Below, piece by piece: positions 28,960 to 37,586 of a stretch of 53,862 bases of DNA (the stretch's first letter is position 1; the number at the start of each line of letters is the position of its first letter). The stretch is from IMG/VR virus record IMGVR_UViG_3300025732_000054, positions 1 to 53,862 of that record; one strand, given 5' to 3'. The stretch is from a virus. The notes below the pieces were generated by a model. It was not told where the DNA came from, ran no database searches, and was given only the letters and a program-made list of their open reading frames with translations. Both the position numbers and the translations under genes were made by a program.

Positions 28960-29403
28960 TTAGAATATGTCGTCTTCGGTCAGAACGACAAACTCCCATC
29001 CCCTTTCTTCTGCGAACCGTTTAGCCGCTTCCCACTTCTGTTGATTCACCATCCAGGTCTTGGCTTCGTATATGTAGTTTGATTTTTGCTTTTTCGTGGG
29101 TTTCTCTGGCTGTTTGGGTTCTTTACACTGCTTTTTGGGTTTGATCTCCACAAGGGACACCTTGCGTCCGCCGTCTTTCCCCGTACTCTCGATTACAAAG
29201 TCTACCAGGTATTGGTGAACACGGTCGTCCAGTGGAGATAGATACGGTATCTTTATTACTTCTGATCCCCATTTAGTTATGCTAGTATTGGTGTCGCAAT
29301 ACACCATGAATCGGCGCTCCCACAGGGACCGATACTGTATGTTTCCGATGTTTCCCACATACTTGTTGGGGTTTTGTGGTTGATACTTACCTTTGTACGA
29401 CAT
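28960..29403 (-). CDS. T4 gp4-like head completion protein (nuclease fold)
   Basis: A 147-residue protein. The start ATG 29403 (MSYKGKYQPQNPNKY) is chosen over an upstream ATG because it matches the family start. It continues YRSLWERRFMVYCDTN, SEVIKIPYLSPLD, VDFVIE and VEIKPK, and ends GWEFVVLTEDDIF. D68, E86 and K88 fit a PD-(D/E)XK core, related to the TnsA N-terminal nuclease. The T4 protein of about 150 residues is needed to complete DNA-filled heads before tail joining. The start codon overlaps a CATAAATA box that faces the other way. Confidence 0.92.
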   Translation of the reverse strand: MSYKGKYQPQNPNKYVGNIGNIQYRSLWERRFMVYCDTNTSITKWGSEVIKIPYLSPLDDRVHQYLVDFVIESTGKDGGRKVSLVEIKPKKQCKEPKQPEKPTKKQKSNYIYEAKTWMVNQQKWEAAKRFAEERGWEFVVLTEDDIF

Positions 29404-29408
29404 AAATA
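29401..29408 (+). promoter_or_regulatory. Candidate late promoter CATAAATA for gp48 operon
   Basis: CATAAATA differs by one base from the T4 late box. It lies 21 bp before the start codon at 29430 and overlaps the divergent gp4 start codon (29401-29403). GAGAGGAG at 29419-29426 is the ribosome site. Confidence 0.55.
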
Positions 29409-29429
29409 GTTCTGAAACGAGAGGAGAAC

Positions 29430-30176
29430 ATGGCATCCCTTACCTATCCTAATTCCATAAACAGCGCAAGAGGAGTCCCGTATGTGATATTCACTTTCTT
29501 GGATGGGCCTCTTACTGGACCAGTCAGTGCTTCAACAAATGGAGACAGTATTACCTTATTTATGCCTCCAGCATTTCAAATACAAGACTCCCATGACTAC
29601 GAGTTTAAAAAGGGTGGAGCGGCTACTCAAGTGTTTCAAGGTATTCTTAATTTAGGAATGGGGAATGGTGGGGTTGGAGGCAACGCTCTTGGCGGTATAG
29701 TAGACGCCGCCTACGGATTTTTCCAAAGAGGATTTAAGGGAAATTTGGAAGGGGCAGACGCATTTGGTGCTGCTGAAGCAGGTGCTGCGGTTCGAGATCC
29801 CAAGTTTTTCAACTATAAAGAACCAAAGCCCCGTGAGTTTACATTCAACTACAAGTTTGAACCAAAAAATCTTGGCGATGCCCAAGCAATGATAGCGATA
29901 ATTCAAAAGTTCCGATTTGCCTCTTATCCTTCGTTGCTTGGAACAAAAATTTACGGCGTTCCTTCTTCTGTGTCTATGTCTTTTCATAATTTTAATTCCA
30001 CTATGGAAAAAAATGAAAATATGGTTATTAAGCAAGTCAATACAACACTCTCGGAAGGAGAGCAAGTTATGACTTTTAGCACAGGAATACCCACACAAAT
30101 AGGGCTTCAATTAGAACTAGCAGAAACCAAACTCATCACCAAAAGTGGCGATGAACTCGTTGGTTCTCCGACCTAA
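29430..30176 (+). CDS. T4 gp48-like baseplate tube cap protein
   Basis: A 248-residue protein. It begins LTYPNSINSARGVPYVIFTF, has a Gly-rich middle (about 75-110), and then the conserved FTFNYKFEPKNLGDAQAMI, IIQKFRFASYPSL and YGVPSSVSMSF segments seen in gp48/gp54-type proteins of T4-like phages. These cap the baseplate and start the tail tube. Its position before gp53- and gp27-like genes supports the assignment; gp54 is the alternative. Confidence 0.78.
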   Translation: MASLTYPNSINSARGVPYVIFTFLDGPLTGPVSASTNGDSITLFMPPAFQIQDSHDYEFKKGGAATQVFQGILNLGMGNGGVGGNALGGIVDAAYGFFQRGFKGNLEGADAFGAAEAGAAVRDPKFFNYKEPKPREFTFNYKFEPKNLGDAQAMIAIIQKFRFASYPSLLGTKIYGVPSSVSMSFHNFNSTMEKNENMVIKQVNTTLSEGEQVMTFSTGIPTQIGLQLELAETKLITKSGDELVGSPT

Positions 30177-30188
30177 TCAGGAAATTCA

Positions 30189-32150
30189 ATGGCATTCCAA
30201 TACTTCTCAAAACTACCAGTAATAGATTACCCTATATCCCAAACCCAAACTAAACGGGGAAGGGATATTCTCCACAGATTTTTTGTGGACCAAAGATATG
30301 CAAAGATGAATGAATACCTTATGCAGTATAGGGCTGAAGACGGAGACGCCTTGGATGTTATTTCTGCTAAACTATACAAAAGAGCGGATTACCATTCTAT
30401 CATAATGTTCATAAATCCTGCCAAGGGGGTGTTTGGTGGTGGGTTGCCTGTTAGTTCTGCGGTACAAGAAGAATATATGGATGCTGTTTACGGCGACACC
30501 GTTCATGTATTAGATCCTATTTTGCCACCGGCAGTCATATACGATTGGGCACCAGTAACACCAACTTTCAATGTTCCTGAAATTAAATCTAAACTAGAAA
30601 GTATCCGTGCGGAACCGTACATCTATGTTTCGCAAAACGAATTTGGGGGACAACTTCTTTCAGGAGTTATTGACCCGAGCAATGTGGTAAGTTTGATACA
30701 GGGTAAGTACGGCAGCAATCCTAGTGGATGGGGAATGTTGGATTTTGAAATTCCGTTCCAATCTGTATTGGAAGCAGGACCGTCAACTGGTGGATATGCT
30801 ACATGCGTAAACAGTCTTGTAAGCACAATGGAGGCGGTAAAATCCGCATTCCCACGGGTCCGTTGGACATACTATGGATTTCCTGGTCTGTCCTATTATC
30901 CAGGTGCTGGAAATCTATGGGCTTTTGCCAGCGAATCGGCACGAAAAACAGAAATCGAAAAACAGATTCTTGGTTTTAGTCCAGTTTTACGGGTAATGGA
31001 TTGGTATTCACCTTCTGTATATGATGTATTCGACCAGAGCCATCCCGCTATGTCTGTGGGGGATGCTGCTCAACACAATGTGAACGAGCGAGAGTATCGA
31101 ATTGCCCGTGTAGGGGTAGTGAAAGAATTTCTAAGCAGAAATGGGTTGGGGCATCGCCCCATACTGCCAGCCGTTTCACCGTTCTTTGCGCCTGGTGGGG
31201 GGCCAAGTGGAGTAACTCTAGAAAATAAAAAGATTCCGTTCACCCAAATGGTACAAGATCAGATTCTTCCGTTAACAGAAGCAGGGTGTAACGGAGTTGC
31301 CATATGGTCTGCTGCTGATTTTTATGCGGCACAAGCGCTCACAGGAACTGATGCTGGGAATTCCATACAAGTCCGAGTTCGTCCCATATATACGGTTGAC
31401 TACTTTGCTGGAATAACTCCTGGAGACTCGGGAACTCCTGGGTGGACGGCGGCGGCAACCCGAACCAAACTGTTGACTGGTCTAGGGAATGCCGTGGCAG
31501 ACATGGCCGTGGCAGCAGCAGGCAATAGCGGACTACAAGAGGGGCGTGACATCTACCCCATCTTTGGTTACGGTTTGGAAGAGGGAGAAACGGTATTCTC
31601 TTGGTTCCCCGCCAATCCCAATCAAGAGGTGGATACAGAAACGGCTGCGGTGGTAAGAGAATGGAATCCACGCCTAATGACCGTAAAATTGGACCAAACA
31701 CGGGGATCGTTTCCTGTGGGTGGAGTTATAGGAAATGAAAGCAAAACTGCCCTGTTCCGTGTGACTAAAAAGATCCAAGAGAAGGATGCCGTTCACCATT
31801 TCGAGGCAATACAAGATACTTTCAATGGAACTCCGCTGAAGAAAGGATCTATTATTGATCCCCTGTCTGCGGTGTATCCTGTTAGTGGCGGAGTGGTATT
31901 GACGCCAATAGGTAATCCTGGTATTTGCGGTGGATCGACTGGCTCTTATTTCAACAGCCTTGTGTGTCTACACAACACAATTGGTATTCCTCCTGCCATA
32001 TCTCCGTATATCAAAGCCGTTTCCAATCAGGAACAGGAATACAGAAATATTGAAAGCAATAGAAACATGATCGTTCCTTCCAACAATCCAAATCTGCTAG
32101 AAGGTTTAGTGACCGCAGTGGAAGAAATACTTGATGGAGTTCAAAGATAA
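30189..32150 (+). CDS. gp53-like baseplate wedge protein with large inserted domain
   Basis: A 653-residue protein, roughly three times T4 gp53 (about 196). Residues 1-112 match the gp53 start: YFSKLPVIDY, then YRAEDGDALDVISAKLYKR, a LysM-like part, and an MFIN segment. The last 200 residues match the gp53 end, with AVVREWNPRLMTVKL, PVGGVIG and SPYIKAVSNQEQEYRNIESNR. Between them (about 115-430) is an unrelated domain with WGMLDFEIP, RWTYYGFPGLSYYPG, VLRVMDWYSPSVYD, HRPILPAVSPFF and CNGVAIWSAADFY, the strand-helix pattern of a TIM-barrel glycosidase. gp53 sits in the baseplate wedge. The acidic residues D185 and E187 and D271 are candidate catalytic positions. The enzymatic function is inferred. 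Confidence 0.8.
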   Translation: MAFQYFSKLPVIDYPISQTQTKRGRDILHRFFVDQRYAKMNEYLMQYRAEDGDALDVISAKLYKRADYHSIIMFINPAKGVFGGGLPVSSAVQEEYMDAVYGDTVHVLDPILPPAVIYDWAPVTPTFNVPEIKSKLESIRAEPYIYVSQNEFGGQLLSGVIDPSNVVSLIQGKYGSNPSGWGMLDFEIPFQSVLEAGPSTGGYATCVNSLVSTMEAVKSAFPRVRWTYYGFPGLSYYPGAGNLWAFASESARKTEIEKQILGFSPVLRVMDWYSPSVYDVFDQSHPAMSVGDAAQHNVNEREYRIARVGVVKEFLSRNGLGHRPILPAVSPFFAPGGGPSGVTLENKKIPFTQMVQDQILPLTEAGCNGVAIWSAADFYAAQALTGTDAGNSIQVRVRPIYTVDYFAGITPGDSGTPGWTAAATRTKLLTGLGNAVADMAVAAAGNSGLQEGRDIYPIFGYGLEEGETVFSWFPANPNQEVDTETAAVVREWNPRLMTVKLDQTRGSFPVGGVIGNESKTALFRVTKKIQEKDAVHHFEAIQDTFNGTPLKKGSIIDPLSAVYPVSGGVVLTPIGNPGICGGSTGSYFNSLVCLHNTIGIPPAISPYIKAVSNQEQEYRNIESNRNMIVPSNNPNLLEGLVTAVEEILDGVQR

Positions 32151-33583
32151 TGTCTAGACCATACAGCAAACCACTAGACTATATTGTAGATTTCGTTGGT
32201 ATATCGAGCACTAAATCAGACGACAAAGAAGTTATCGTTTTACACGATGACTCGAAGGATATAATGCGGTGGAATGCTATTAATGTATATGAAGATATTT
32301 TTAGAAATTTTATGACATGCGAAATAGCAATATTAGATCAAGATGGTGGATTTTTGGATCGTATACGCACCGAAGAAATGATTACAATCAAATTCAGAAC
32401 TCCAGGAAAATCACCAAGAACACATTACTTTTATTTGTACAAAGTCAATCCGATTATCCCCCTAGACAAAATCATGGGTGCTCAATATGTTATACATGGA
32501 ATCTCCGTGGAATTTTTTGCCAATTCTCTTAGGGCTTTTTCCAAATCATATTCTGGAAAAACAGAAGACATGGTTAGAGAAATTTACAGTGAATTTTTAC
32601 TATCAAAAACAGAAAAACTTAAGAAAAAGTTATATCTTGGAAATATCGAAGATTCTAAAACAAAGTATGATATGAAATTTTCTTTTCCATATGTAAATCC
32701 CGTGGAAGCAATAAATCATATGGCATCTGTTTCTATAAACGAAAAGAACTCGTTTGCTTGTAATTACATATTTTATGAAAATAGGGACGGATTTTGGTAC
32801 ACCTGTTTAGAAGAGATATTCAAAAATCCAGACTTTAGCACTGAGGGAGCAGTAAGACGAACACACACCTATATTTCATCACAAACGCTAACAGAATCTT
32901 ATCTTGATTTTTTGAAACATTTCAACAACACCATACGAGTAGAACCTCAAAACACCGGTGATAAAATCGTAGACACTATTGATGGGGTGTATGGTGAATA
33001 CTTTTCAGAGTTTGATCTTTTATATAAAAAGTATACGCCGTATATCAATCCGGATAAAAATACAACTAAGTACCTTGATGTTAAACCGGCAGAGGGCCAG
33101 CGTTATTTAGACTACTTCGACAAAACAGCCCATGCCGAAAAGAGCATCAAACCACTTCTTTCAAAAGATAACGAAATATTTCATTACCCCTTGGGAAGAA
33201 ATCGTGTGTGTTTTACTAATGGTGCTCTATATTCTGATCCTGTAAAAGATCCTAATAATTCGTCTAGAATCACAGGATGGAAATTGTACGACACCCATGA
33301 GGGAGAATATTCTTTTCTCCGAAGATCACAGATGCAACAGATAAACCTATTCACTGTTCAGATTACTGTTCCAGGAAATACAGACATTACGGTTGGAGAC
33401 TCTGTTAATCTTAATGCTGCCATATACAGATCAGGTGACGGTACTTTTATTGGAGGCAAATACCTAGTGATCGCCGTAACTCATAAGATTATTCCATCGG
33501 GATATCAATCTGTTGTAACTCTTGCCAGAGACGGTGTTCGCTATAGGGAGTTTGATACTAAAACCGAAGGTAAAGCGGTATGA
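32150..33583 (+). CDS. T4 gp27-like baseplate hub protein
   Basis: A 477-residue protein, longer than T4 gp27 (391). The N-terminal part has EDIFRNFMTCEIAILDQDG, an EEMITIKFRTPG segment and YVIHGISVEFFANS, the hub domain pattern. The C-terminal ends NLNAAIYRSGDGTFIGGKYL, VTHKI and VVTLARDG, which are conserved in gp27-like proteins of aquatic T4-like phages. It trimerises and forms the hub cup below the tail tube, holding the gp5-like spike encoded next. The start overlaps the gp53-like stop (TAATG). The gene is visibly more AT-rich than its two neighbours. Confidence 0.85.
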   Translation: MSRPYSKPLDYIVDFVGISSTKSDDKEVIVLHDDSKDIMRWNAINVYEDIFRNFMTCEIAILDQDGGFLDRIRTEEMITIKFRTPGKSPRTHYFYLYKVNPIIPLDKIMGAQYVIHGISVEFFANSLRAFSKSYSGKTEDMVREIYSEFLLSKTEKLKKKLYLGNIEDSKTKYDMKFSFPYVNPVEAINHMASVSINEKNSFACNYIFYENRDGFWYTCLEEIFKNPDFSTEGAVRRTHTYISSQTLTESYLDFLKHFNNTIRVEPQNTGDKIVDTIDGVYGEYFSEFDLLYKKYTPYINPDKNTTKYLDVKPAEGQRYLDYFDKTAHAEKSIKPLLSKDNEIFHYPLGRNRVCFTNGALYSDPVKDPNNSSRITGWKLYDTHEGEYSFLRRSQMQQINLFTVQITVPGNTDITVGDSVNLNAAIYRSGDGTFIGGKYLVIAVTHKIIPSGYQSVVTLARDGVRYREFDTKTEGKAV

Positions 33584-33596
33584 TAAAGGATAAAAT

Positions 33597-35822
33597 ATGA
33601 GTGCAGTAGAATACATTTCTAGAAACGAATTTGTATGGTGGCAAGGGATGGTGGAAGATGTTCACGATCCGATGAAAGCCGGTCGGGTTCGTGTTCGTGT
33701 TATAGGTTGGCACAATCCCGACAAAGGCCAACTACCAACAACAGATTTGCCTTGGGCTCTCGCAATCATGCCTGTCACTAGTGCCAGCAGTTCTGGCATA
33801 GGGCATTCCAGCACAGGGCTTGTGCCTGGTTCATTGGTTATTGGTTTTTTCCGTGACGGTCAACTGGCACAGCAACCAGTGATTTTCGGCTCCATACTCG
33901 GTATTCCTCTAGAAGGACCACCTGGATCTTCGTTTGGCTATGGAGATCCACGACTGACTGTTGCCACTGGTGGTCTGTACAAACCCAACACCGCAATGCT
34001 TGGATCGAGTGGAGAGATTGGAAGATTCTCCCCACGATCGGGACACTATGTGGGAGAAACTTTTGATCCTGGAGAAGACCTTGGTTTGACCGAAGAAATC
34101 AAAAGCGTCGGTGGTATTGCCAAGTACGAATACGATTTCTATGGCAAAGGCATTATCCATGCCAATTCCGAATACGGAAATATCTATCCTCGTTATTGGG
34201 GTGGTCCCACAGGCAGCATATCACCAATAACCGATGTGAATGCGCTTGCGGGAGGCTGTGGACCAACTCATGGATCTAAAATCCTACAGGAGTATATTAT
34301 TGATCGGGCATCCCTGGGAACTGTGCTGCCTGTTCCGAAGTTCCGTCCTGTTTATGAAATACCCCTAATGGGATATGATGTTCCTGTAACAGATCTTTTA
34401 CAATCCTTGGACGGTGGTGGAATCAATGAAACCACCATCAAAAAGTTTGACTTGGGTGCTGGTGGTGGTTTCAGAACCGGAGACGACATCTTTGGAAAAT
34501 ATGGTGGACTGCCGCCGCTGCCTGATGGAGTTTCTTCTGGGAACGAGTTATTCGCATCGGCAGGAGATTTGGAAAATGCCGGAAATCCATTCTATGGGTT
34601 TGAAACTACAACTACCATGCGTGGAAACGAGTATTTCGAGCGGATATTCGGAGCAACAACAGAATACATTACAGTTGAAAGGGATCGTGAAGGAAATCCC
34701 AATTACATTGTAGACAAAGAGAATCCTTGGGTGTTTACACAGCCCCAAGGGACAACCCTTACACGGCAATATCCGTACAACCATGTTTACGAAACAGAAT
34801 CTGGTCACATCATGGAGTTTGATGACACCAATGGCGGAGAGCGGATAAAGATTGCCCACAGATTGGGAACTTCCGAAGAGATAATTGAAGACGGCTCCAA
34901 GATAGAGCAAGTGATAAACGACAAGTATACCCGAATACTTGGGGACCACAACACTGTAGTGGGAGGAAACTCCATATTTTTTGGTGAGCGTGGATTCAAG
35001 GCAATTATTAATGCCGAAGCCATTTACTATCCACGGGACACGGAACTACAAGGCAGACCAGCCGCACTCACTCCACAAGGTGATACAGGTGACGATCCGT
35101 TTGTGTACGGTCCAGGATTCTTGGGAACCGCAGAAGTTGGTGGACCAGGTTGGTGGGATGGGGAAACCTATCCGGATGGTTCGACTCCTGAAGATTCCCA
35201 ATTCTTTATAGATCCCCAGCGAGAGCGGGACATCTTTGGTGGAAATTACGAGTTAGACATACCCAGAGGAGTGAGCCTGGATCCTGGAATAACTTTCCAC
35301 GGTGGCTATCGTGGCTTGCCTCGTATGAATTTTTTCAAGGGTGGAAATACGGACATCATCGTGGCATACGGAAATGTGAACCTCCATATCATGCGGGGGA
35401 ACGCCAATGTTCGTGTAGACGATGGTGATATGAACTTGGAACTGCTTAATGGGGACATGAAATCTTATATCTCTGGAAACCACTTTCAAAGAATTGACGG
35501 GAGCGAAGTTCGTTATATTGCTGGCAATAAATATGATATTGTCCGTGGAACTGCTAGACAAATAGCACAGAATCAAGAAGTAACGACTAGAGGTGGTGTC
35601 GGAATACTGAACAACTATGTCTCGTTGGACTTTACTATAAGAAATATTGGAGGCGATTCTTCCCTGTCTAGCCCTAGCGGAAACGGTCCTGTTGCTGGTG
35701 CCGGAGGCGGAGGAAGCGATCAGGAATTGCGTGGACTGAACGAAGACATAGCCAACTTTGGAGGCCAAGTTCCACCAGTATTTCCTGTTGTTGGTGGGTT
35801 TGGCGGAGGAGGTCTACCATGA
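33597..35822 (+). CDS. gp5-like baseplate spike protein without lysozyme domain
   Basis: A 741-residue protein. The N-terminal OB domain reads WWQGMVEDVHDPMKAGRVRV, LPWALAIMP, PGSLVIGFFRDGQ and QPVIFGSILG. The middle holds NHVYETESGHIMEFDDTNG and RIKIAHRLGT, typical of gp5/VgrG-like spikes, and the C-terminal part is a beta-helix (residues about 585-670, GNVNLHIMRGNANVRVDDGD repeats) ending in a Gly-rich tail. T4 gp5 (575 residues) has a lysozyme domain between OB and helix; here no E-(8)-DT-type lysozyme core is visible. It forms the membrane-piercing spike on the gp27-like hub. Confidence 0.87.
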   Translation: MSAVEYISRNEFVWWQGMVEDVHDPMKAGRVRVRVIGWHNPDKGQLPTTDLPWALAIMPVTSASSSGIGHSSTGLVPGSLVIGFFRDGQLAQQPVIFGSILGIPLEGPPGSSFGYGDPRLTVATGGLYKPNTAMLGSSGEIGRFSPRSGHYVGETFDPGEDLGLTEEIKSVGGIAKYEYDFYGKGIIHANSEYGNIYPRYWGGPTGSISPITDVNALAGGCGPTHGSKILQEYIIDRASLGTVLPVPKFRPVYEIPLMGYDVPVTDLLQSLDGGGINETTIKKFDLGAGGGFRTGDDIFGKYGGLPPLPDGVSSGNELFASAGDLENAGNPFYGFETTTTMRGNEYFERIFGATTEYITVERDREGNPNYIVDKENPWVFTQPQGTTLTRQYPYNHVYETESGHIMEFDDTNGGERIKIAHRLGTSEEIIEDGSKIEQVINDKYTRILGDHNTVVGGNSIFFGERGFKAIINAEAIYYPRDTELQGRPAALTPQGDTGDDPFVYGPGFLGTAEVGGPGWWDGETYPDGSTPEDSQFFIDPQRERDIFGGNYELDIPRGVSLDPGITFHGGYRGLPRMNFFKGGNTDIIVAYGNVNLHIMRGNANVRVDDGDMNLELLNGDMKSYISGNHFQRIDGSEVRYIAGNKYDIVRGTARQIAQNQEVTTRGGVGILNNYVSLDFTIRNIGGDSSLSSPSGNGPVAGAGGGGSDQELRGLNEDIANFGGQVPPVFPVVGGFGGGGLP

Positions 35823-37567
35823 AAAACAGAAAACCTGATATTGCTTTTTCTGGCGTAGGTTTAACTCCAGAGCAAAGGGCATTCGTAAACTCGGTCATAA
35901 ACGGCAAAGGGTTCAAAAATCCCATTGAAGATAAGATACGATCCCTGTATCGTTCAGTTGTTCGTGGTATAGAGCAGTTGAATGAACCAAACTTGTTTGG
36001 AGACGATAATCTGTCTTTGGATTATCAAGATCTTTTCCAGATGAAACTTGAAAATCTTCAAATTGCCATTGTCGAGTATTGGAAGCACTCCAACAAATTG
36101 TCTGGTGTCGTGGATTCTGAAATTCCTGAACTCGGCGAGTTTGATGCGATATACGCAACAACAACACCCCCACCACCACGGAAAAAGATATATGGAACCG
36201 ACCGAACAGAATCCACTTCTCCTCTAGACAAAAATAAAGTCGGTTGTCTTCAGAATATAGCAGAATTTTACGATCGGCTTGTGACCTCTGTTAATTACTG
36301 TACTGCTAGATCAGAGATGAACCAGTCTCCAGATTGCGATTTTGCTCCATTCGGCAGCATACTCGGAGACTCAGATCGCATAATAAGTGGAGTAGACCGT
36401 GGAGTGGAATGTGGACCAGGCTGCTGTGATCCGTGTACACAACTCCCGTGTACGGGTCTTGAGCCTGTATGTTTTGGCTTGGATGGAATTGTGGATCACA
36501 TTATTTCCATAAGAAATTCTGTTGGTGGTCAGCGTGGAATAGATTCGGCACTTCAGGTTGCCTATCAGTACTCTTTGGGTGTTGACAGATTGACCGCAGA
36601 GTTCCAGTGCCTTATTAATCGTGACGATCTGAATTACTGTAAAGAAACAAAATATGCCGAAAGATTCGCTCTTGCCCGCCGAATTGCGAATGATCTCGCA
36701 CAGGGAGACAGCAATTTGGCACAGATAATGAATGTCATGTTTAATGACAGATTTGTCTTGAAAAAGCCTATCGCCCCTAGATTAATTCTGGATGAAAGAA
36801 TTCGGAAAAAGATAGAGCAGTTACTACGTTCTAAAGAGTTGAGTCAACTAAAATATGACGAACCGGACGATACTTGTGGTTGCCCCGAATATTTCCCGCC
36901 AGATCCTCCAAAATTACCAAGAAGAAGACGACCAGGACTTCCGCCAGCACCAGTGGCTAGACCAAGAATTCCACCACCGCTTCCTCCTCCTCCGGCGAGA
37001 TTCAAGGCTCCTCAACTTCCCAGTGCTATTCCTCCGCTTGTGGCCCCTCCACCTGCCATATTCATCTCTCCGGCCATAACGGACGAGGGAGGGCCAACAG
37101 AAGAAGAAGAAACCACCACACTGCCTCCAGACGGGACGGTAGAGGATGTCACCACCGAATCGCCACCTGGAAACGATGTGGGTGACGGAATTTTTGAATC
37201 CACGGTTTGCTGTATTGGAAGCATTGGTGGAGCGGGCACAGATTCGTCCTTGTCTAGTCATGCCGAGAGCAGCATAATAACAGGAGAATTTCGTGCCGGG
37301 TGTTTCCCGTGTTGTGATTCCAGTGGAGGGTTTAAACTTATTGCTCAACAAAGGGGAGGAAAATTTGGATTTTGCGAGCGTGGTGGCCTACAGATATGTG
37401 TATGCCAGGCAAAACGAAATCCGTCCAACCCGTGTTATACACCAGAAGGAGTGATGTCTCCACCCGGATCCAACCTATCTCTTGTAGGAGAGTTTAAGAA
37501 AGAACCATTGCCTCTTCAGTATGTTAGTCCGGAAGATTATTACGATGCGGAACTAGTCCCTACATAA
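35819..37567 (+). CDS. Cys- and Pro-rich baseplate-region protein
   Basis: A 582-residue protein, GGAGGAGG before ATG 35819, coupled to the gp5-like gene by ATGA. The N-terminal half is helical (LTPEQRAFVNSVIN; later YSLGVDRLTAEFQCL). Cys clusters occur at about 200-220 (GPGCCDPCTQLPC) and in the last quarter (STVCCIG, GCFPCCDSS, CERGGLQICVCQ). A proline-rich linker (about 365-415, with PRRRRPGLPPAPV and PPPLPPPPARF) joins the two halves. No family is recognised. The Cys content is unusual for a phage structural protein assembled in the cytoplasm and suggests metal sites or extracellular disulphides. Confidence 0.78.
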   Translation: MKNRKPDIAFSGVGLTPEQRAFVNSVINGKGFKNPIEDKIRSLYRSVVRGIEQLNEPNLFGDDNLSLDYQDLFQMKLENLQIAIVEYWKHSNKLSGVVDSEIPELGEFDAIYATTTPPPPRKKIYGTDRTESTSPLDKNKVGCLQNIAEFYDRLVTSVNYCTARSEMNQSPDCDFAPFGSILGDSDRIISGVDRGVECGPGCCDPCTQLPCTGLEPVCFGLDGIVDHIISIRNSVGGQRGIDSALQVAYQYSLGVDRLTAEFQCLINRDDLNYCKETKYAERFALARRIANDLAQGDSNLAQIMNVMFNDRFVLKKPIAPRLILDERIRKKIEQLLRSKELSQLKYDEPDDTCGCPEYFPPDPPKLPRRRRPGLPPAPVARPRIPPPLPPPPARFKAPQLPSAIPPLVAPPPAIFISPAITDEGGPTEEEETTTLPPDGTVEDVTTESPPGNDVGDGIFESTVCCIGSIGGAGTDSSLSSHAESSIITGEFRAGCFPCCDSSGGFKLIAQQRGGKFGFCERGGLQICVCQAKRNPSNPCYTPEGVMSPPGSNLSLVGEFKKEPLPLQYVSPEDYYDAELVPT

Positions 37568-37586
37568 TACGATAAATGGAGACATT

